Shown here piece by piece: positions 23,301 through 35,853 of a DNA stretch of 64,000 nt. Position 1 is the stretch's first letter; each line of letters starts with the position of its first letter. The notes beneath the pieces were generated by a model. It saw only the letters and a program-made list of their open reading frames with translations. It ran no database searches and was not told where the DNA came from. The translations under genes and the position numbers were made by a program. Source of the stretch: Topomyia yanbarensis (Eukaryota > Arthropoda > Insecta > Diptera > Culicidae); contig NC_080670.1 of assembly GCF_030247195.1 (NCBI RefSeq), positions 210,602,546 to 210,666,545 on the forward strand. The letters run 5' to 3'.

Positions 23301-26111
23301 TGATCCATATTTTGCTAGGCCTATGTTTTGGCTTTTCTCGTGCAGAGAGGTTTCAAAAGACCTAATAAAGAAAACGACGCCTTGGTGAAAGTATTTTTTG
23401 ATTCAGCATATAAATTACTAATAATAAAAACAATCGCGCTGTGTCGACGCCCCGTCGTTGAAGCCGCCGTGTATTTGCGGAATAAGAAAAATTTAACGAG
23501 GTAACAAAATTGCGACAGCAGCCGCGAACTCCTGGTATAGCAAGTTTAATATCAAATAGGATCCGCTATAGGTTTGTTCCTGGGACTTTGTTCAACGCCA
23601 GCGATGTCGACAGTATAATTTAAACCGGATTATTCCAGTTTTTTGTATAACACAGTCAGAGAAATAAAAAGCTTTGTGCAGAGGGTCCGTTCGATAGCGG
23701 TTCAGTGTAGACCCTGTACAAGGCCATTTATTTACCGATGTAAAATCGGCGATTGCAATGTACGTCAACTTGATCTCATACATTAATTACCAATTTAAAG
23801 CGATATACTAGCTGTCGCCAGCCATTCGCCAACAAATCTTTCCAGTTCAGGCCTAACACAACAAACGTTCGTAGATTGAATTGAATTGCCTGAAACAGCA
23901 GCAACTAGTATAAACGGTACTCTTCTCGGTCAATTCATGTTGAACAATAAGTGTACTTCCAAGATTTATACAGTTCGATTGCCGCAACTAGTGCTCTTGT
24001 CAACCGGCAACTCGAAGAATAACAGAAGCAAAATAATTGAAATCTTTGACGGATAACATACGCATACTGCGATCTTGCATTTTTATACCACGCAGAAGTG
24101 ATTTGCTTGCCTCTCGACTCGTCGTGTAACCGATTTGTGTTTCTTCAAATTCAACCGTCAAAACGTCTCAATACCAACGCAGCAGAATCAATTCGAATGC
24201 AAAAAGTGGAAAGACCGAAGCGAAAAAGTGCACAACGGGATAAAGTGCCTATTTTCACCGTGTTAAGAAGAGTGTCCAACTAATTCATAAATTACAATGT
24301 TGCTTGGTTATTAAGAAACAATATAATAACTCAAATGACCTGAGAACGGTGAAATTCTCATGTATAAATGCAACGAATCGAGAACCCCTATTTCTGCCCC
24401 ACCATTTCACTCAATGCGTTGAACAAAGATAGCAGACGCTGCTCTAACTGCTTCTAATGGGTAGGGTAATAATCGAAACAAGGCGAAAAAAGGCTCATTA
24501 CCCTATATTCACAGATCAGCTGACGCTCTAAGGTTCAAGGCTTTGCAAGTTCATAATGTCGAGTTTATTTAGAGTCGTGGTCATTTTCCGGTTTGTGTTA
24601 GTTAAACGTAAATACCGGGATTGGAACTGGTTTCGCTAAGACCATGATACCGGTTATGAAAATGAGTTGTTGTCACGAAGCTAACCCGATGTGTCATACC
24701 CATATTGCCCAAAGGTATTGGACATTACTGCATAGTTGGTCAAGTCTGCGGACGTTTTCATCCCTTTGATTTATGGTTTCGTATCCCTGGATAACATTAA
24801 CCAGTTAAAAAAAATTACAATGATGCTTACTATGATTTAATGATCCGGTAACTCAATTGACTGCATTGCGATTGTTTGTATTTCAATCACAAACTCGGCC
24901 TGCTTTTTCCGCGATATATACGGTTTAAATATAGATGATCTAACAACACAAATTTCATATAACGACCATAGAAAAATAATAGAATATTTACTTTTCCTTG
25001 TTATTTGTAATCATTTTATGATAAGACATCTATATCAAGAATCATTTTCGCTCGGAAACAAACAGTCGTCACAATATGCATATACCCACCTGTTCCATTC
25101 GGTCGCAAAAAAACAGATATGCGAATAAATAACATAAACAACAATAACAACAACAAAACATCCGTCCAAACGGAGGTCCGAATCGATTTCGTTTGAATAA
25201 TAAATTTATGCTCTCAGTCCGTACTATTCATCCTAGGGTGCTCAAAAGAGCGACGCTGAAGTGTCCACCCTCTTCACCAGTGTGCTCTTCGCCGCCTACT
25301 ACACCTACTACGGGCTTTTCGAGCCAATCCTGTTACTGCCCGACGAATGCTTCTTCGCCTTTTATCGTCCTGAACGCTATTGTACAGGAATGTATACATT
25401 TTTCGTTTTGCCAATTTACCATCGAGTTTTTTTAAGGTACGATAGACGATTGTCGCTACGTGGTGCACTTTCCTGGGTAGGTTAGGTACACTTACTTTTG
25501 TAGCACTATATTGGTCATTGAACGCAAAGTGACCGAGAAAAAAAATACAAATGCACGGATTTAAACTTACTAAAGAGGAATTATTGATCTAGTTATTGTT
25601 GTTTATTGGCGATATAATGTCGGTAATGTATTGGTGTGCCCTTTACGCAGAATGAAGCCATGTCTGCCTAACGTCGATATATCTTTACAAAATCTAGCTG
25701 GGCATTTCAAAATTGTTCAGCAAAATTTGCGTTTGTGCGAAATTTTATTAGATCGCCAATATTTCGTTGCTGTTGGAGGATCCAATACTGTTTTTAAACA
25801 TGGGCATTAGACTGGCTTGAGCTTGTATTGTATGAAAAAAATTAAACAGTTCAAATTATGGGAATGATTAGTTGCTCCTCGGATTTGCGCATCGCATTTA
25901 CAATTTGTATGGAAATTAGTATGGGAAACTAAATTTTTTTTGCAGCTCCGCTCATGCAGATTGCTATTTCATTCAAATTGTAAAATCAATACTATAAAAA
26001 GTAGTCCAGAATGTGGCAAACAACTCTACCGAAAACTGTAGCTTGCTGCAATTTTTTATGAAAATGTTCTAACGATTTCAAGATAGAAGAATTAAATTAA
26101 TCTCATTTTTT
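20392..26111. other. Long non-coding stretch, no gene recognised
   Basis: No ORF here shows a known domain; the longest is 20622-21080 on the minus strand. Related dispersed segments with GCATGATTCTAAT occur near 20790 and 21960. A GC-rich patch at 25225-25445 is open in more than one frame but is unrecognised. Confidence 0.4.
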
Positions 26112-26270
26112 ATTTCGATTATAGAGGTTTTAACCTTAAAGTCATTAGCCTCTTCGGGTTAGAAAAATCTCTTATGAAAAATTTCTAACCCTACGTTCGG
26201 GGTCGGGATCCGAACCCAGGTGCGCTGCGTGCAAGGCAATCGATTTACCAACTACGCTACGCCCACCCCC
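26112..26270 (-). mobile_element. tRNA-derived SINE (Feilai-like)
   Basis: Read on the minus strand, the head is GGGCGTAGCGTAGTTGGTAA followed by GGTTCGGATCC, good A and B boxes of an RNA polymerase III promoter. The body ends near AACCTTAAAGTCATTAGCC and ATAATCGAAATAAA. A sister copy lies at 32565-32710. The name Feilai-like is from recall of mosquito SINEs. Confidence 0.75.
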
Positions 26271-26460
26271 ATCTCAACAATTTATTAATTCTGTCAAAAT
26301 TGAAAATTTACTACCGACATCTACGTTTCAACCCTGAGTATTTCAGAACTTGTCCGTCACAAAGACTTCGAATCTTTAAAAGAGTTTTTCAGAATAATTT
26401 TTTGAGTTACATAAACGTAGTGGCTAGGCTTAGAACAAAAGGTGGACTATAGTTAAAACT

Positions 26461-26985
26461 TTGTCGTATTTGTTCAAGTAGGACGGTTTTATGTAATTTT
26501 GGCACGTACAATTCGTTTTTGATATCAAAATACACAAAAAATAAACATTTACTGTTCATTAGGGTGGCCAAAAATATGTTTTTTTTTTTCGAAACGGTTC
26601 ATAAATTATTTTAAAAGTAACTGTTGGTGCACTAGATTCGATTTTTGATATTAAAATATGTAAAAAAACGAAATTCCCCCTCATTAGGGTGGCTCAAAAA
26701 TAATTATTTTGATGTAATTGTCCATAAAATTGTTGAATTGTAATGATCGTGCGCTGAATTTGTTTTAATATTAAAACATATTAGAAAAAAATCCCTTCTC
26801 ATTAGGGAGGCTCAAAAATAATCATTTTGTCGTAGCATTTAATATTTTTTAGTAGTTATGTTTGTACACTGCATTCCTTTTTGATCTTAAAACAAATTAG
26901 GAAAAACCACTCGTTAGGGAGCCTAAAATAATTATTTTGTCGTTAAGGTTCTTATTTTTTGTTAGTTTTGGTACGTAAATTGATA
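26461..26985. repeat. Diverged tandem repeat, ~4 units of ~120 bp
   Basis: The phrase CATTAGGGTGGCYNAAAAATA recurs near 26560, 26685 and 26805, with a decayed form near 26915. Each follows a TTTTTGAT/ATTAAAAYA block. Units differ by indels and about 25% substitutions. Confidence 0.7.
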
Positions 26986-27524
26986 CGCAAATATAACTTC
27001 ACAAGTTTGGTCACAACTTTAAACGCGTTTGTCTCACAAGAAGATTTTTTGAAACTGCGTACAATCTCATTTGAAGACGGTTCAATTTCAAGACTTTAGC
27101 TTTTGACCTCTCGAAAGAAAAACCTTTTTCATTGGGAAAATAACCTATAAAATCTACTCATTACTCATATTCACTATTTTAGTGGAACCCTAAAGTGGCA
27201 AAAAGGGCTAAAAATCGCACCATCGCAATTATGCACCATAAATTTAGTTCACTTTAGAGCCTTGTTATTAGTTTTATGTTTCAGATCGATCCTGAGGCAG
27301 CAGGCTTTACTCAGTTTATGAATTCCACGCACACCTTACCTTAGATAGAACGTTACCATAGGCGCCATTTTGATTTCCGCCTTGAAAAAATTGTAAATAA
27401 AAATTTAAGCTTGCTGAATCCTAAAACTGTTTCCTTATATGTTTTTTTTTCGTCGGCCCACAAAAAAAAACAAATTTTGCTTACTTTTTGGTCATTTGAA
27501 TGAGAACCTACCCATTATTCACGC

Positions 27525-27860
27525 TTAAACTGGTTGTGGATTTCAAGATAGTGTACGATACGATGAAACGAATGGAACTGTGGAAGATAATTTTTGAATA
27601 TAGCTGAACACCTGACTCATTGGTAACGTTAGATGAAATGAAGCAACACAAGGTATTTTCTGTCTTGTTGTTCAACATAGCTTTCGAAGATCTGTTGTGA
27701 AAAGAAGTGGAACTATCATCACGCGATCTCACATACTTATTGGCTTCGACAAGAAAAGACAAGTATATGGTAGCTGATGAAGAACGGTGTTGGTGCCAAG
27801 ATGGAAAATGGAAGAGATACGGTACGAAGTTACAAAGATATTCATCATGAGCTTTTTTCA
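27525..27860 (+). pseudogene. RTE-type reverse transcriptase fragment
   Basis: The plus-strand translation, with stops, gives VVDFKIVYDTMKRMELWKII, then LLFNIAFEDLL. This corresponds to the DFKAAYDSV...LW and LFNIALE blocks of the RTE-like element at 59852-61095. An internal deletion removes the stretch between. It is dead and short. Confidence 0.7.
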
Positions 27861-28214
27861 CAAGAAAAAAAATTCAAAAATTATTAGATCGTGAAATCTA
27901 CAATCACTCAAAAGAACATATTTTTACTTCGATTTCGACAGGTGCAAATTACCTGCCAAATAAGATATTTCGATATGAATTTAGCCAGTACTCTTGAGGA
28001 GGTTGAAAAAATGATCTTTAACATTTTTTTCAAGTGCGATGGGTACAGATTTTCAATGCAGGCGTACAAAAGATCAACATGCGTCATTAAAAGATGCACC
28101 TATGTAACACAACACAACGACAAAAAGAACTTAATTGTGAAGAGTTCGCACATCATTTACTGTAAAGATGTATCTAGACATAAAAAGTCACTTTTTAGTT
28201 AGCTGATAATTTGG

Positions 28215-28420
28215 TCTTTTGACGGCTCAGCCCAGTGGCTTCGGGTTCAATCCCAGCCTAGGTCGATGAGATTTTCTGAGGTGAAAAATCTGTGGTCGCG
28301 TCTACCTTCTGAAGGGAAGTAAAGCCGTTGGTTCCGTCCCATGTATTGATGTATCAGGTGGTGAAGTCACTTCTCTGGTTTCGGTAATAGGCACTCAGTG
28401 CGGTTTAGTCTTTAAGATAA
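28215..28420 (+). mobile_element. Possible SINE with B-box GGTTCAATCCC
   Basis: GGGTTCAATCCCAGCC is a good B box. The following ~150 bp (GAGATTTTCTGAGGTGAAAA and so on) look like a SINE body. The A box is not clear. Confidence 0.35.
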
Positions 28421-31400
28421 AATTCATGGAAAATGGATACATAATATTCCTTAATGTTTCTCAGTCATCACAGAAACTTAATATTAGCTATTTATATTTT
28501 TTCTATTTGATACATATATTAACCTTAGTACCTTGACAAATTCACGACAACTTTCTGTGCACGACCGAAAGAACGACTATTTGTGTACTGTGATTGACAC
28601 TGACAGACTCTACCCTCAACTACCACCAAGAGACTGTTCGAGCATCCGCGTCAACAGCTGCCTGGTCATACCCTAGGAGTCATACCACATCCGAACATCC
28701 TAGACAGGAGACAACTGTCGTGTGGGCGGCGGGGTTCAAAGAAAAATGTTCAAGTTTCAGCCATTTTCGCATTTTTTTCTGCAGACCGGAACGCTCTGAA
28801 CCAGGGAGCAGAGGAAGTAGAGAAACGTGGCAACACTAAACCAATCCCATCGAGAAGAAACTCTTGAATGTTTTCGCCATTTTTGGTTTGCAGCTAGCTT
28901 CCACAACGAAGGTGCTTCTATAGTTAGATGGTGAACGAGTCGAACTTTTGTTCCAAACGTAGTCTAGTGCTCCTCCTACCGTGTGCCTTTATCGGACAAC
29001 GATGTCCTCTTTTGTTTTGAATGTGAAAGTTGTGCTTCTCTGTCGGTTCTTTATCGGTGACCACCTAGCTGGGGTGACTTCACAATGATATTATAGGTTG
29101 TCTGAATGCATCTCTAGATCAAATAGAACAATGAAAAGTTAATTAACTTTCAAAAAGAGATTTGATAGATGAATTTCAAATACATTCTCGAGAGCAACAG
29201 AGATGGAGGATAATCCACAACTGTCATTGACGCCATCGATGCATCGTGCGGAAAATTCGGTATAACAATTTCTAGCGTAGCATAAACAGCTACAGCCTGC
29301 TATGACTGTGCGCTTCTTGCTCCCTTGACAACAGCTCTTACTGTTTTCAATGGAAAAAAAGTTCAAATAAAAACCATCATAAGCAGGTTTGTACTGGCCA
29401 CGGTGTTGTCTGACACTGTTCGCCTCTGTTCCAGGCCAGCCAACCCTCCTGTACAGTGACCAGCTCGAGTGCATCTCATCCGAACCGAAGACTAAGTTTA
29501 GGCTGATACTCGACCCGGGACCATGAATAAATAGGGCCAATCTTGACCGCGGAAACTTTTCCTCTCGACAGTTGCCGTTTGGAAAACTTCGGTAGCAAAT
29601 TCTACACAACTCGAAACGGATTCTAGTCGCTTTTGGCAAGCTAGAAAGAAGAATGAAGACTGGAAAAGTGCTGTGTAGCGATACGTTACTTGATGTATCG
29701 ATAATCATAGAGGAGTTTTCTGTTTGTTAGATTTTACATGGACCCAACATACCCCGAGGGTCGTCATCTTGCTGTTGGTAAGTGTGTACGTCTTTGGCTG
29801 ATAAGCTGTTACAAATATTATTCAAACATAGCAAAACTTGTAGACAGTGAGCCGGTACAACTTTCCACGAACGATTAGATGGCAAAAAAGTTACATAATA
29901 CAAACGATTAATTTCTCAATAAAGCGATACTTTGATCTTTACCTCGACGTTGTGGTAGGGTAGAAGTGTACCTCAATAAATCTTTTCGGGGTACAATATT
30001 TCATATTGAAAAATAGTAAACCTGCCATGATAGATGTGAAAAACAAATTCGTGGACCAATGAAGGAAAATTTGAGCCGAATACCAATTCTATCATTTCAC
30101 CCAATGCTTCCACTAGAGACAATAGTGACACTGCTCTAACTAATGTCGGTAAAGAATGGAATGATCTCACCGTGTAGGTTACAGTTCCTGTATGCTTCGT
30201 TTTTATTAGGGGTGTTCAAACCGGTACGTGGAATCGCGGTACTGGGGCTAGGCTGAATAAAAGAACTTCGACCCTATTTACTACACTGCTACTGCGGAAT
30301 GTTGCACTAAGGAGGTGATAGAAGAAACCGACAGAGGCATCCTTCCCTAGACAGGGCAAGGAATAATGCAGCCACAAACAGCGTCTAATCGAATTCCGTC
30401 GGGTCGAGGGTGTCCCGTCGACCCTTTTCCATTACAATCAAAATCCCCACCGACTGACGGCGGGATGAACCATATCCTATTTATATATGTTCATATCAAC
30501 TAACCTCAATGAAAGGGATGGGGACGACTGAAGAAATTTGATCGTAATTGTTTTTAAATTGGATTATAGTGGTAGATGGCAAGTGGCTGAAAGGTTTACG
30601 ACAGTTGCTTCTTCCTAGAGTGACGTGTACTGACGGGTGCGATAAAAACTGGCTAAGTGAAGTGGCCTTTCTTCGTTTGATTGGTACTGGAACTGGATTA
30701 TAATGGATTTGCCTTCCTTGCTCACTTTTTTCTACTATGGCAATGAAAGCTACTGGACTATTCTTGCTAAAAACTGGACCATGGAAAAATGGATTCTGAA
30801 CTCTTGATGCCAAAATGAGTGACCAAGCCCTTTGCACAGAGGACCAACCCAGATGATGGTTTTATGATAATATAATAACACTTCAAGCTCGTTAAGCACA
30901 ATCCAGTTTGTCAGCTCATGTAATTCTGTCAGAGCAGAGAGTTTCATCTAACACAACTGTCGCCTCAGCTCGTGCTTATGTTGGGCGATTTCTTGCATGA
31001 AGTTCATAAAAATTCGTGCTACTTAATCTTACCATCAGTTCAGAGCCTCTCGAATTGATTGCCCGGACAATTCCAACCAACAACTAACGACGGCCAACTG
31101 TAATTACTGAGCCCATAATTTCTGCAAGGTGAAGAAAAATCAATTTTCTATTGATAGCTCCTTGCTAACGTCCCGTCCAACCACAGCCTAAGAAACACAT
31201 CCATCGGATTCAGCAGGTCGCATTCATCAATATAATACATACCTCGAAATAACCCCTGCCACCGTGGGAAAATGGGGGGGGGGGCAGTCTCCCATGAACA
31301 CTCGAAACACAATCGTTCGCAGGAAAGGACGAACAAATGGATTTTTTTCTCCATTAGCAGTGGATTCGCTTGCACTGGCTCGCATAGTTTTAGAGCAAGA

Positions 31401-32240
31401 AAAAAAGGTTTCAATCACTCCTTTCATACCCATTGGACTTCAGTTTGTGGTAGTATTACACAGTGAAAATAAAAACCTAAAACTTACCCCTCGGAAAGTT
31501 GTATATATTTCTTTTAAATCAAAGAAATCTGAATTTAGAAGCGAGTATGTCCAAGAGAATGTATACAAAAAATAATAAAAATAGTTTGAGGAATTTCACC
31601 GTGTCCCTTCCGGGAGGAGAGGTCACAGACAGAAACAAAAACAGACCTACCGCTGATACTGGTTGGTGGGAGGCGGCGGCGGCGGTGCATTCCCGCTTCA
31701 ATAGTTGCTCGGTGGTGATCGAGCAGAATCGATTTTCCTCCGCCACATGCCTATTTGGTATGCATGAGTGCAAAGCAAAGCTCCAACCGCCCCGTAGACA
31801 CAGAGGCTTACAGCTTCGCATACTACTGGCTGGCTCTAGGTGCAGTACTCACGGTCCGGGGCTCACACTGGAAAGTTCAATTATTATTTATTACACTACT
31901 ATTGAAGTGTCAATGAAAATCGTGGCTGTTGAATTTTCGAAACCAAACGGAGACGAAATGGATCGAAAGACTGAAGTCAAAATCAACTGCTTAACTCACT
32001 AAGTTGTAGAAATTGGGTCCTTTGCGAGTAAAAGTAATTATGATCGAATTTTCCCTCTACTGAGAAATATGGCAGATTATATTTTAAGGCCAAACGGCTT
32101 TAAAGTGCATGAAATTTCAAAATATATTGCCAATGTATTTTGACAATGCTCTTCCAGAGAACTTTTTTGTGACCATCAAAATTTACGAAGAAACTTGTAC
32201 AACATTTTCATTAAGTCGAAGTAGGACCGATCCTACTTTG
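28421..32240. other. Long non-coding stretch, no gene recognised
   Basis: The longest ORF is 189 codons on the minus strand (29139-29708). It has no recognisable domain and ordinary base use, and is treated as chance. A run of 11 G is at 31266-31276. Confidence 0.35.
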
Positions 32241-32325
32241 ACGAGCACCACAAGGAAGCCATCGACGACCACTAATATTCCTGCTCTACATCAACGAATC
32301 ATTTTTTTTTTTGAAAAGTAGACAG
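32241..32325 (+). repeat. Dispersed 60-80 bp motif, copy a
   Basis: ACGAGCACCACAAGGAAGCC followed by ATCGACGACCACTAATATTC and ACATCAACGAATCATTTTTT. Other copies are at 35154 and 37739, with a decayed one near 36917. Confidence 0.7.
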
Positions 32326-32564
32326 GAAGCGGCGACAGTGACAGCTGAACTTATCCAATCAAATGAAAATTATTTCCAATCAGTAGCCTACTTCGCATAG
32401 CGAATAATTTTCGTTGTTTGTTATTCTTATCCTCGCGGTAATTTATAAATTATGCATGCACTTTTACCGTAGTAAATTAATGTTAACTACCATTTTTCGG
32501 TGTTTATTAAAACCCAAGCTTATTATTGCATTCTATTTATTACGCACTATTCCCTTTTTTAAAT

Positions 32565-32710
32565 TTTGATTATAAAGGATTTAACCTTAAGGTCATCCGC
32601 CTCTCTTTTCGCGTAAGAAAAATCTCTAACCCTATATGTATGGTTGGGATGCGAACCCAGGTGAGCTGCGTACAAGGTCATTGATTTACTAATTACGCTA
32701 TGCCCGTCCC
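32565..32710 (-). mobile_element. tRNA-derived SINE, second copy
   Basis: Same family as 26112-26270. The minus-strand head has GGGCATAGCGTAATTAGTAA and GGTTCGCATCCC. Both copies share the AACCTTAAGGTCATCCGCCT-type body. Confidence 0.75.
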
Positions 32711-32776
32711 ACGTACTATTCCTGTCTACCAGTAGCAATCAAAAAATTGAAGCAGCAATCAAAAAATTACAATTTA

Positions 32777-33244
32777 TACCTCTTTTAAAGGAAATAACCT
32801 TTGTATTTGAATGAATATATCTTTGTTTCTAGAAAAATACGGGAAAGTGCGGTACTGGGTTATTTTGGCCCCAAAATCTCCTATTTTTACCAATTTTTTT
32901 GCTCCGTGATGCAAACCATACATATTTTGCAGTTTATTAAAATTGAGTGAAGAATTATAGAGATATATGCACGAGAAAAAGATAAAATTTAATGCGAATG
33001 GCAAAAGGCCCTATAACCCTATACCAACTTCTCATATTCGGACAAAGGTCAAAAAGGTTCCGTTCGATTTCTGAGATTTTTTCACATTAGAAAAACTGCA
33101 AAATGTGTGTAGATTGCATCACGGAGTAGAAAAAAATTTCAAAATAGGGGATTTTGGTGCCAAAATTACCCGGTACCCCACTTTCCCGTATTTTTCTAGA
33201 AACAGGAATATTTCCATTCAAATACAAAGGTACCAAAAAAGAGG
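32777..33244. mobile_element. Fold-back element with ~150-bp arms
   Basis: The left arm (CCTCTTTT, CCTTTGTATTTGAATG, TTTCTAGAAAAATACGGGAA, CTCCGTGATGCA) is mirrored on the right (TGCATCACGGAG, TTCCCGTATTTTTCTAGAAA, CATTCAAATACAAAGG, AAAGAGG). The spacer is about 150 bp and AT-rich. No transposase is seen. Confidence 0.8.
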
Positions 33245-34150
33245 TAGAATTGTCCAAATTATGTGAAATTTGGCATCTGAACTTACTTTCACATTTGTCA
33301 CAATATGAGAGGGGAGCCTTTGAGAATCAAAAAAAAAAAAAAATTTGCGATGCCCCAATCAGTAGTGCTAAATTTCAAACTCAGTTGTCTATTTCTGTTT
33401 GAATTTACCGAAACCAACGTTCAGTTTCAACGCCTCCCTCATTTGTTTACTTTCTTACTGACTGGAATCGCAGTTAGAAAGCAGAATCGAATGCGGTGTG
33501 CGATTGTGTATTCGTTGGTGTTCTTCATGTTCTGATGGTGCTGGCTGTTTGTTTGGAGGTGCTAGGAACAGTTGTTGCTGGATGGTACTGTTGGTGGTTC
33601 AGCCAAAAATGTTGAAAACTATGTGCTGGTTTTAATTATACTCGATGATTCCTGGCGGCATTGGATATGGCTCTTATCACATTAGCACTGTTTAGAGCAT
33701 TTGGAACGAAATTCCTGCAGGCATCAAACGAAACAGATCCACCCCTCCTTATAGCGCCATATTCGCCATAATACCGTTATAAACCCGAATTTACATGGTA
33801 AAGCCCTGCGGCTTGGTCAAACAATATATTCTGGGATTAAAAAAAATGTTTTTGAACTTATTTTGCGTCAAAAGTTTAGATAGCTATCAGCATCATGAGA
33901 AAAAAACCTATGCGCGTAATATTTTTTAGTTAGGCACTGGTACTTGTTGATCAGAACATTGGATAAGTACTCCACTTGTATATAGTGATCCAGCAATTTT
34001 TCTATTACTTTCACGAGTGTTAATGCCAAACTAACAAGTTTATGTGCCTTAGTGTGTTGTCTTTTTTCCTTCTCCCTCCAGCAAATCTCACGCGCCAAAT
34101 ATGACGAATAGGATCCGTAATGGATTATTAGTTTCCCCAACACATTATAA
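33245..34150. other. Intergenic upstream of the peptide cluster
   Basis: No gene is recognised. Short ORFs only. Confidence 0.4.
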
Positions 34151-34181
34151 ACTTTATATAGCCATGAACTCGTCGCCAGTT
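34151..34181 (+). promoter_or_regulatory. TATA box and initiator of peptide gene 1
   Basis: TATATA at 34155-34160 is followed 23 bases later by CCAGTT, an initiator-like site. The TATATA-n-CCATGAA block is shared with the other two paralogues. Confidence 0.6.
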
Positions 34182-34297
34182 GTCACAGTTTACGAAATTT
34201 TGTACACTCCATATCGATTTAGTGAATCAGGCGAACAAATTACTCTGTTTGGATATTTATTGACCTTAAACTTATCATCTCAACGAGAGTTCTAAAT

Positions 34298-34839
34298 ATG
34301 AAGTATCTTTACTGCGTTCTGTTTCTTCTAATTATATCCACAACCTTGAGTTGGTCAGCGAAAATTAATTCACCGGAGCGCAACAGAAGAAGTATACTAA
34401 ATTAGTTTTATCAAAATGGTTTTAGAGCTTTGCCACAAAAACGTTTGCCCGGAAACTGTTACCGTTTGTTGTAACTTGCACAATCAGATAACCCAACATT
34501 ACATCTTTTTTACAGCATGAGCTTCAGTACAATTCATTCTAAAATTGCTTCTATAATGAAATCCACGGTCAATTTAAACTACTTTATTGCTTTCCAGCTC
34601 ATTGCTCTTCCTTCTTTTTAACATGAGCGGTTCGTCATTCAATAATTTATTAGTCCCTAGGCATTCGTTGAAATGGGACTTGAGCTGGTGTCATTGATAG
34701 TATTTTATAAATTAACTTAATTGTAATTTGTATAGCTGCAACAGAAAGGGAAGACTCAGAATGCGAAGAAGCCACCTGTGACTGTAGGGATTTCGATCAA
34801 GCGACAGGAAGCTGCCTAGTCACAGAATGCAGCTGTTAG
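34298..34839 (+). CDS. Small secreted cysteine-rich peptide, defensin-like family, paralogue 1
   Basis: There are two exons, 34298-34391 and 34736-34839, with a 344-nt phase-1 intron (A|GTATAC to TATAG|CT). The precursor is 65 aa. Exon 1 encodes a strong signal peptide with an ILE/LEU-rich core ending near SWSA, then a short charged propeptide. Exon 2 carries six cysteines spaced C-x4-C-x1-C-x9-C-x4-C-x1-C, with GxC and CxC. The second gap is x1, where the two paralogues have x3, so the CxxxC helix motif of the CS-alpha/beta fold is lost through a 6-base deletion relative to paralogue 2. It may be degenerate or may fold differently. An AATAAA is at 35095. The splice model rests on all three copies agreeing. 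Function is unproven; an immune peptide is the likely guess. Confidence 0.72.
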
Positions 34840-35153
34840 TGAACTTAATAACACTTGTACATATTGAAGGATCACAGTATACGGGGAAAATGAAATATCA
34901 AAATCTCAAGAATGAACGAAAAAAATGAGTGTAAGAAAAATTTTATTCAAAGTTCCTAGCGAACCATATGTAGAGCTCATGTTAGCTTCAACGCTTCGCT
35001 GGATTTTTAAGTTTACTCTTATATTTTAAAGTGAATTAACAGCATAGCCCCACCATACCGGACCACCATTATGGATTACATTCAATATAGCTGCAATAAA
35101 ATTATATTTTTAAGTTATTGTGTGTATCTTCTTTTTCAATGGGATGAAATTTT

Positions 35154-35210
35154 GTCGAGTACCACAAGGAAGCCATCGACAGCCCCTAGTATTCCTGCTT
35201 TACATCAATA
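35154..35210 (+). repeat. Dispersed 60-80 bp motif, copy b
   Basis: GTCGAGTACCACAAGGAAGC then CATCGACAGCC and ATTCCTGCTTTACATCAA. It sits about 55 bp past the polyadenylation signal of peptide gene 1. Confidence 0.7.
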
Positions 35211-35263
35211 CTAATGATACTACTTTTTTGCAATGGGTTTAGCAGCCGTTGCTTTTTTTGGAA

Positions 35264-35853
35264 CAGTTTAACGAAACCATACTTAGGGTCGATTTCTTCA
35301 CCCTCGCTTAACTTTTAAACCAGGTTCACCAGTACGTTCAAACCTGGCCTAAGCGCTAAGCGAGGGTGAAGAAATGGGTCCTTAGATATTTTAAAGGCGA
35401 TTTATCTGGAAAAAATGTCTCACTAACAGCATATGGAGCTATGCTATGCCAGCATAGTAGATGTTTGGAATCACATTGATGTATTGAAAAATGCCCTGTA
35501 GTGCTAACAAGCTTAACATTTTTTTTGATCGTATCCGTTAAAACAGTCAACGTTTACTTGATCTACCGAGTTTCAAAATAACACAGTTTAACGAAACCAT
35601 ACTTAGGACCGATTTCTTCACCCTCGCTTAGCTTTTAAACCAGGTTGAAGAAATCGGTGATTAGATATTTTAAAGGTGATTTCCCCTGAAAAAAATGTCT
35701 CACTAACAGCATATGAAACTATGCTACCCATACTATGTATACTAGATGTTTGACATCTCATTGATGTATTAAAAATGCCCTGGAGCGCTAACAAGTTCAA
35801 CGTTTCTCTTGATCGTCAACGTTCACTCGATCTACCGAGTTTCGAAATAACAC
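35264..35853. repeat. Tandem duplication upstream of peptide gene 2
   Basis: Unit 1 (35264-35583, about 320 bp) and unit 2 (35584-35853, about 270 bp) share CAGTTTAACGAAACCATACT, ATTTCTTCACCCTCGCTTA and GTCTCACTAACAGCATATG, and end in GATCTACCGAGTTTC. Unit 1 holds a complete hairpin: CTTCACCCTCGCTTA pairs with the later GCGAGGGTGAAG. In unit 2 most of the second hairpin arm is deleted. Confidence 0.8.

Noticed and set aside
29139..29708. A 189-codon minus-strand ORF
   Set aside because: It has no domain, no splice or promoter context, and mixed composition. It is long enough to notice but consistent with chance in 64 kb.
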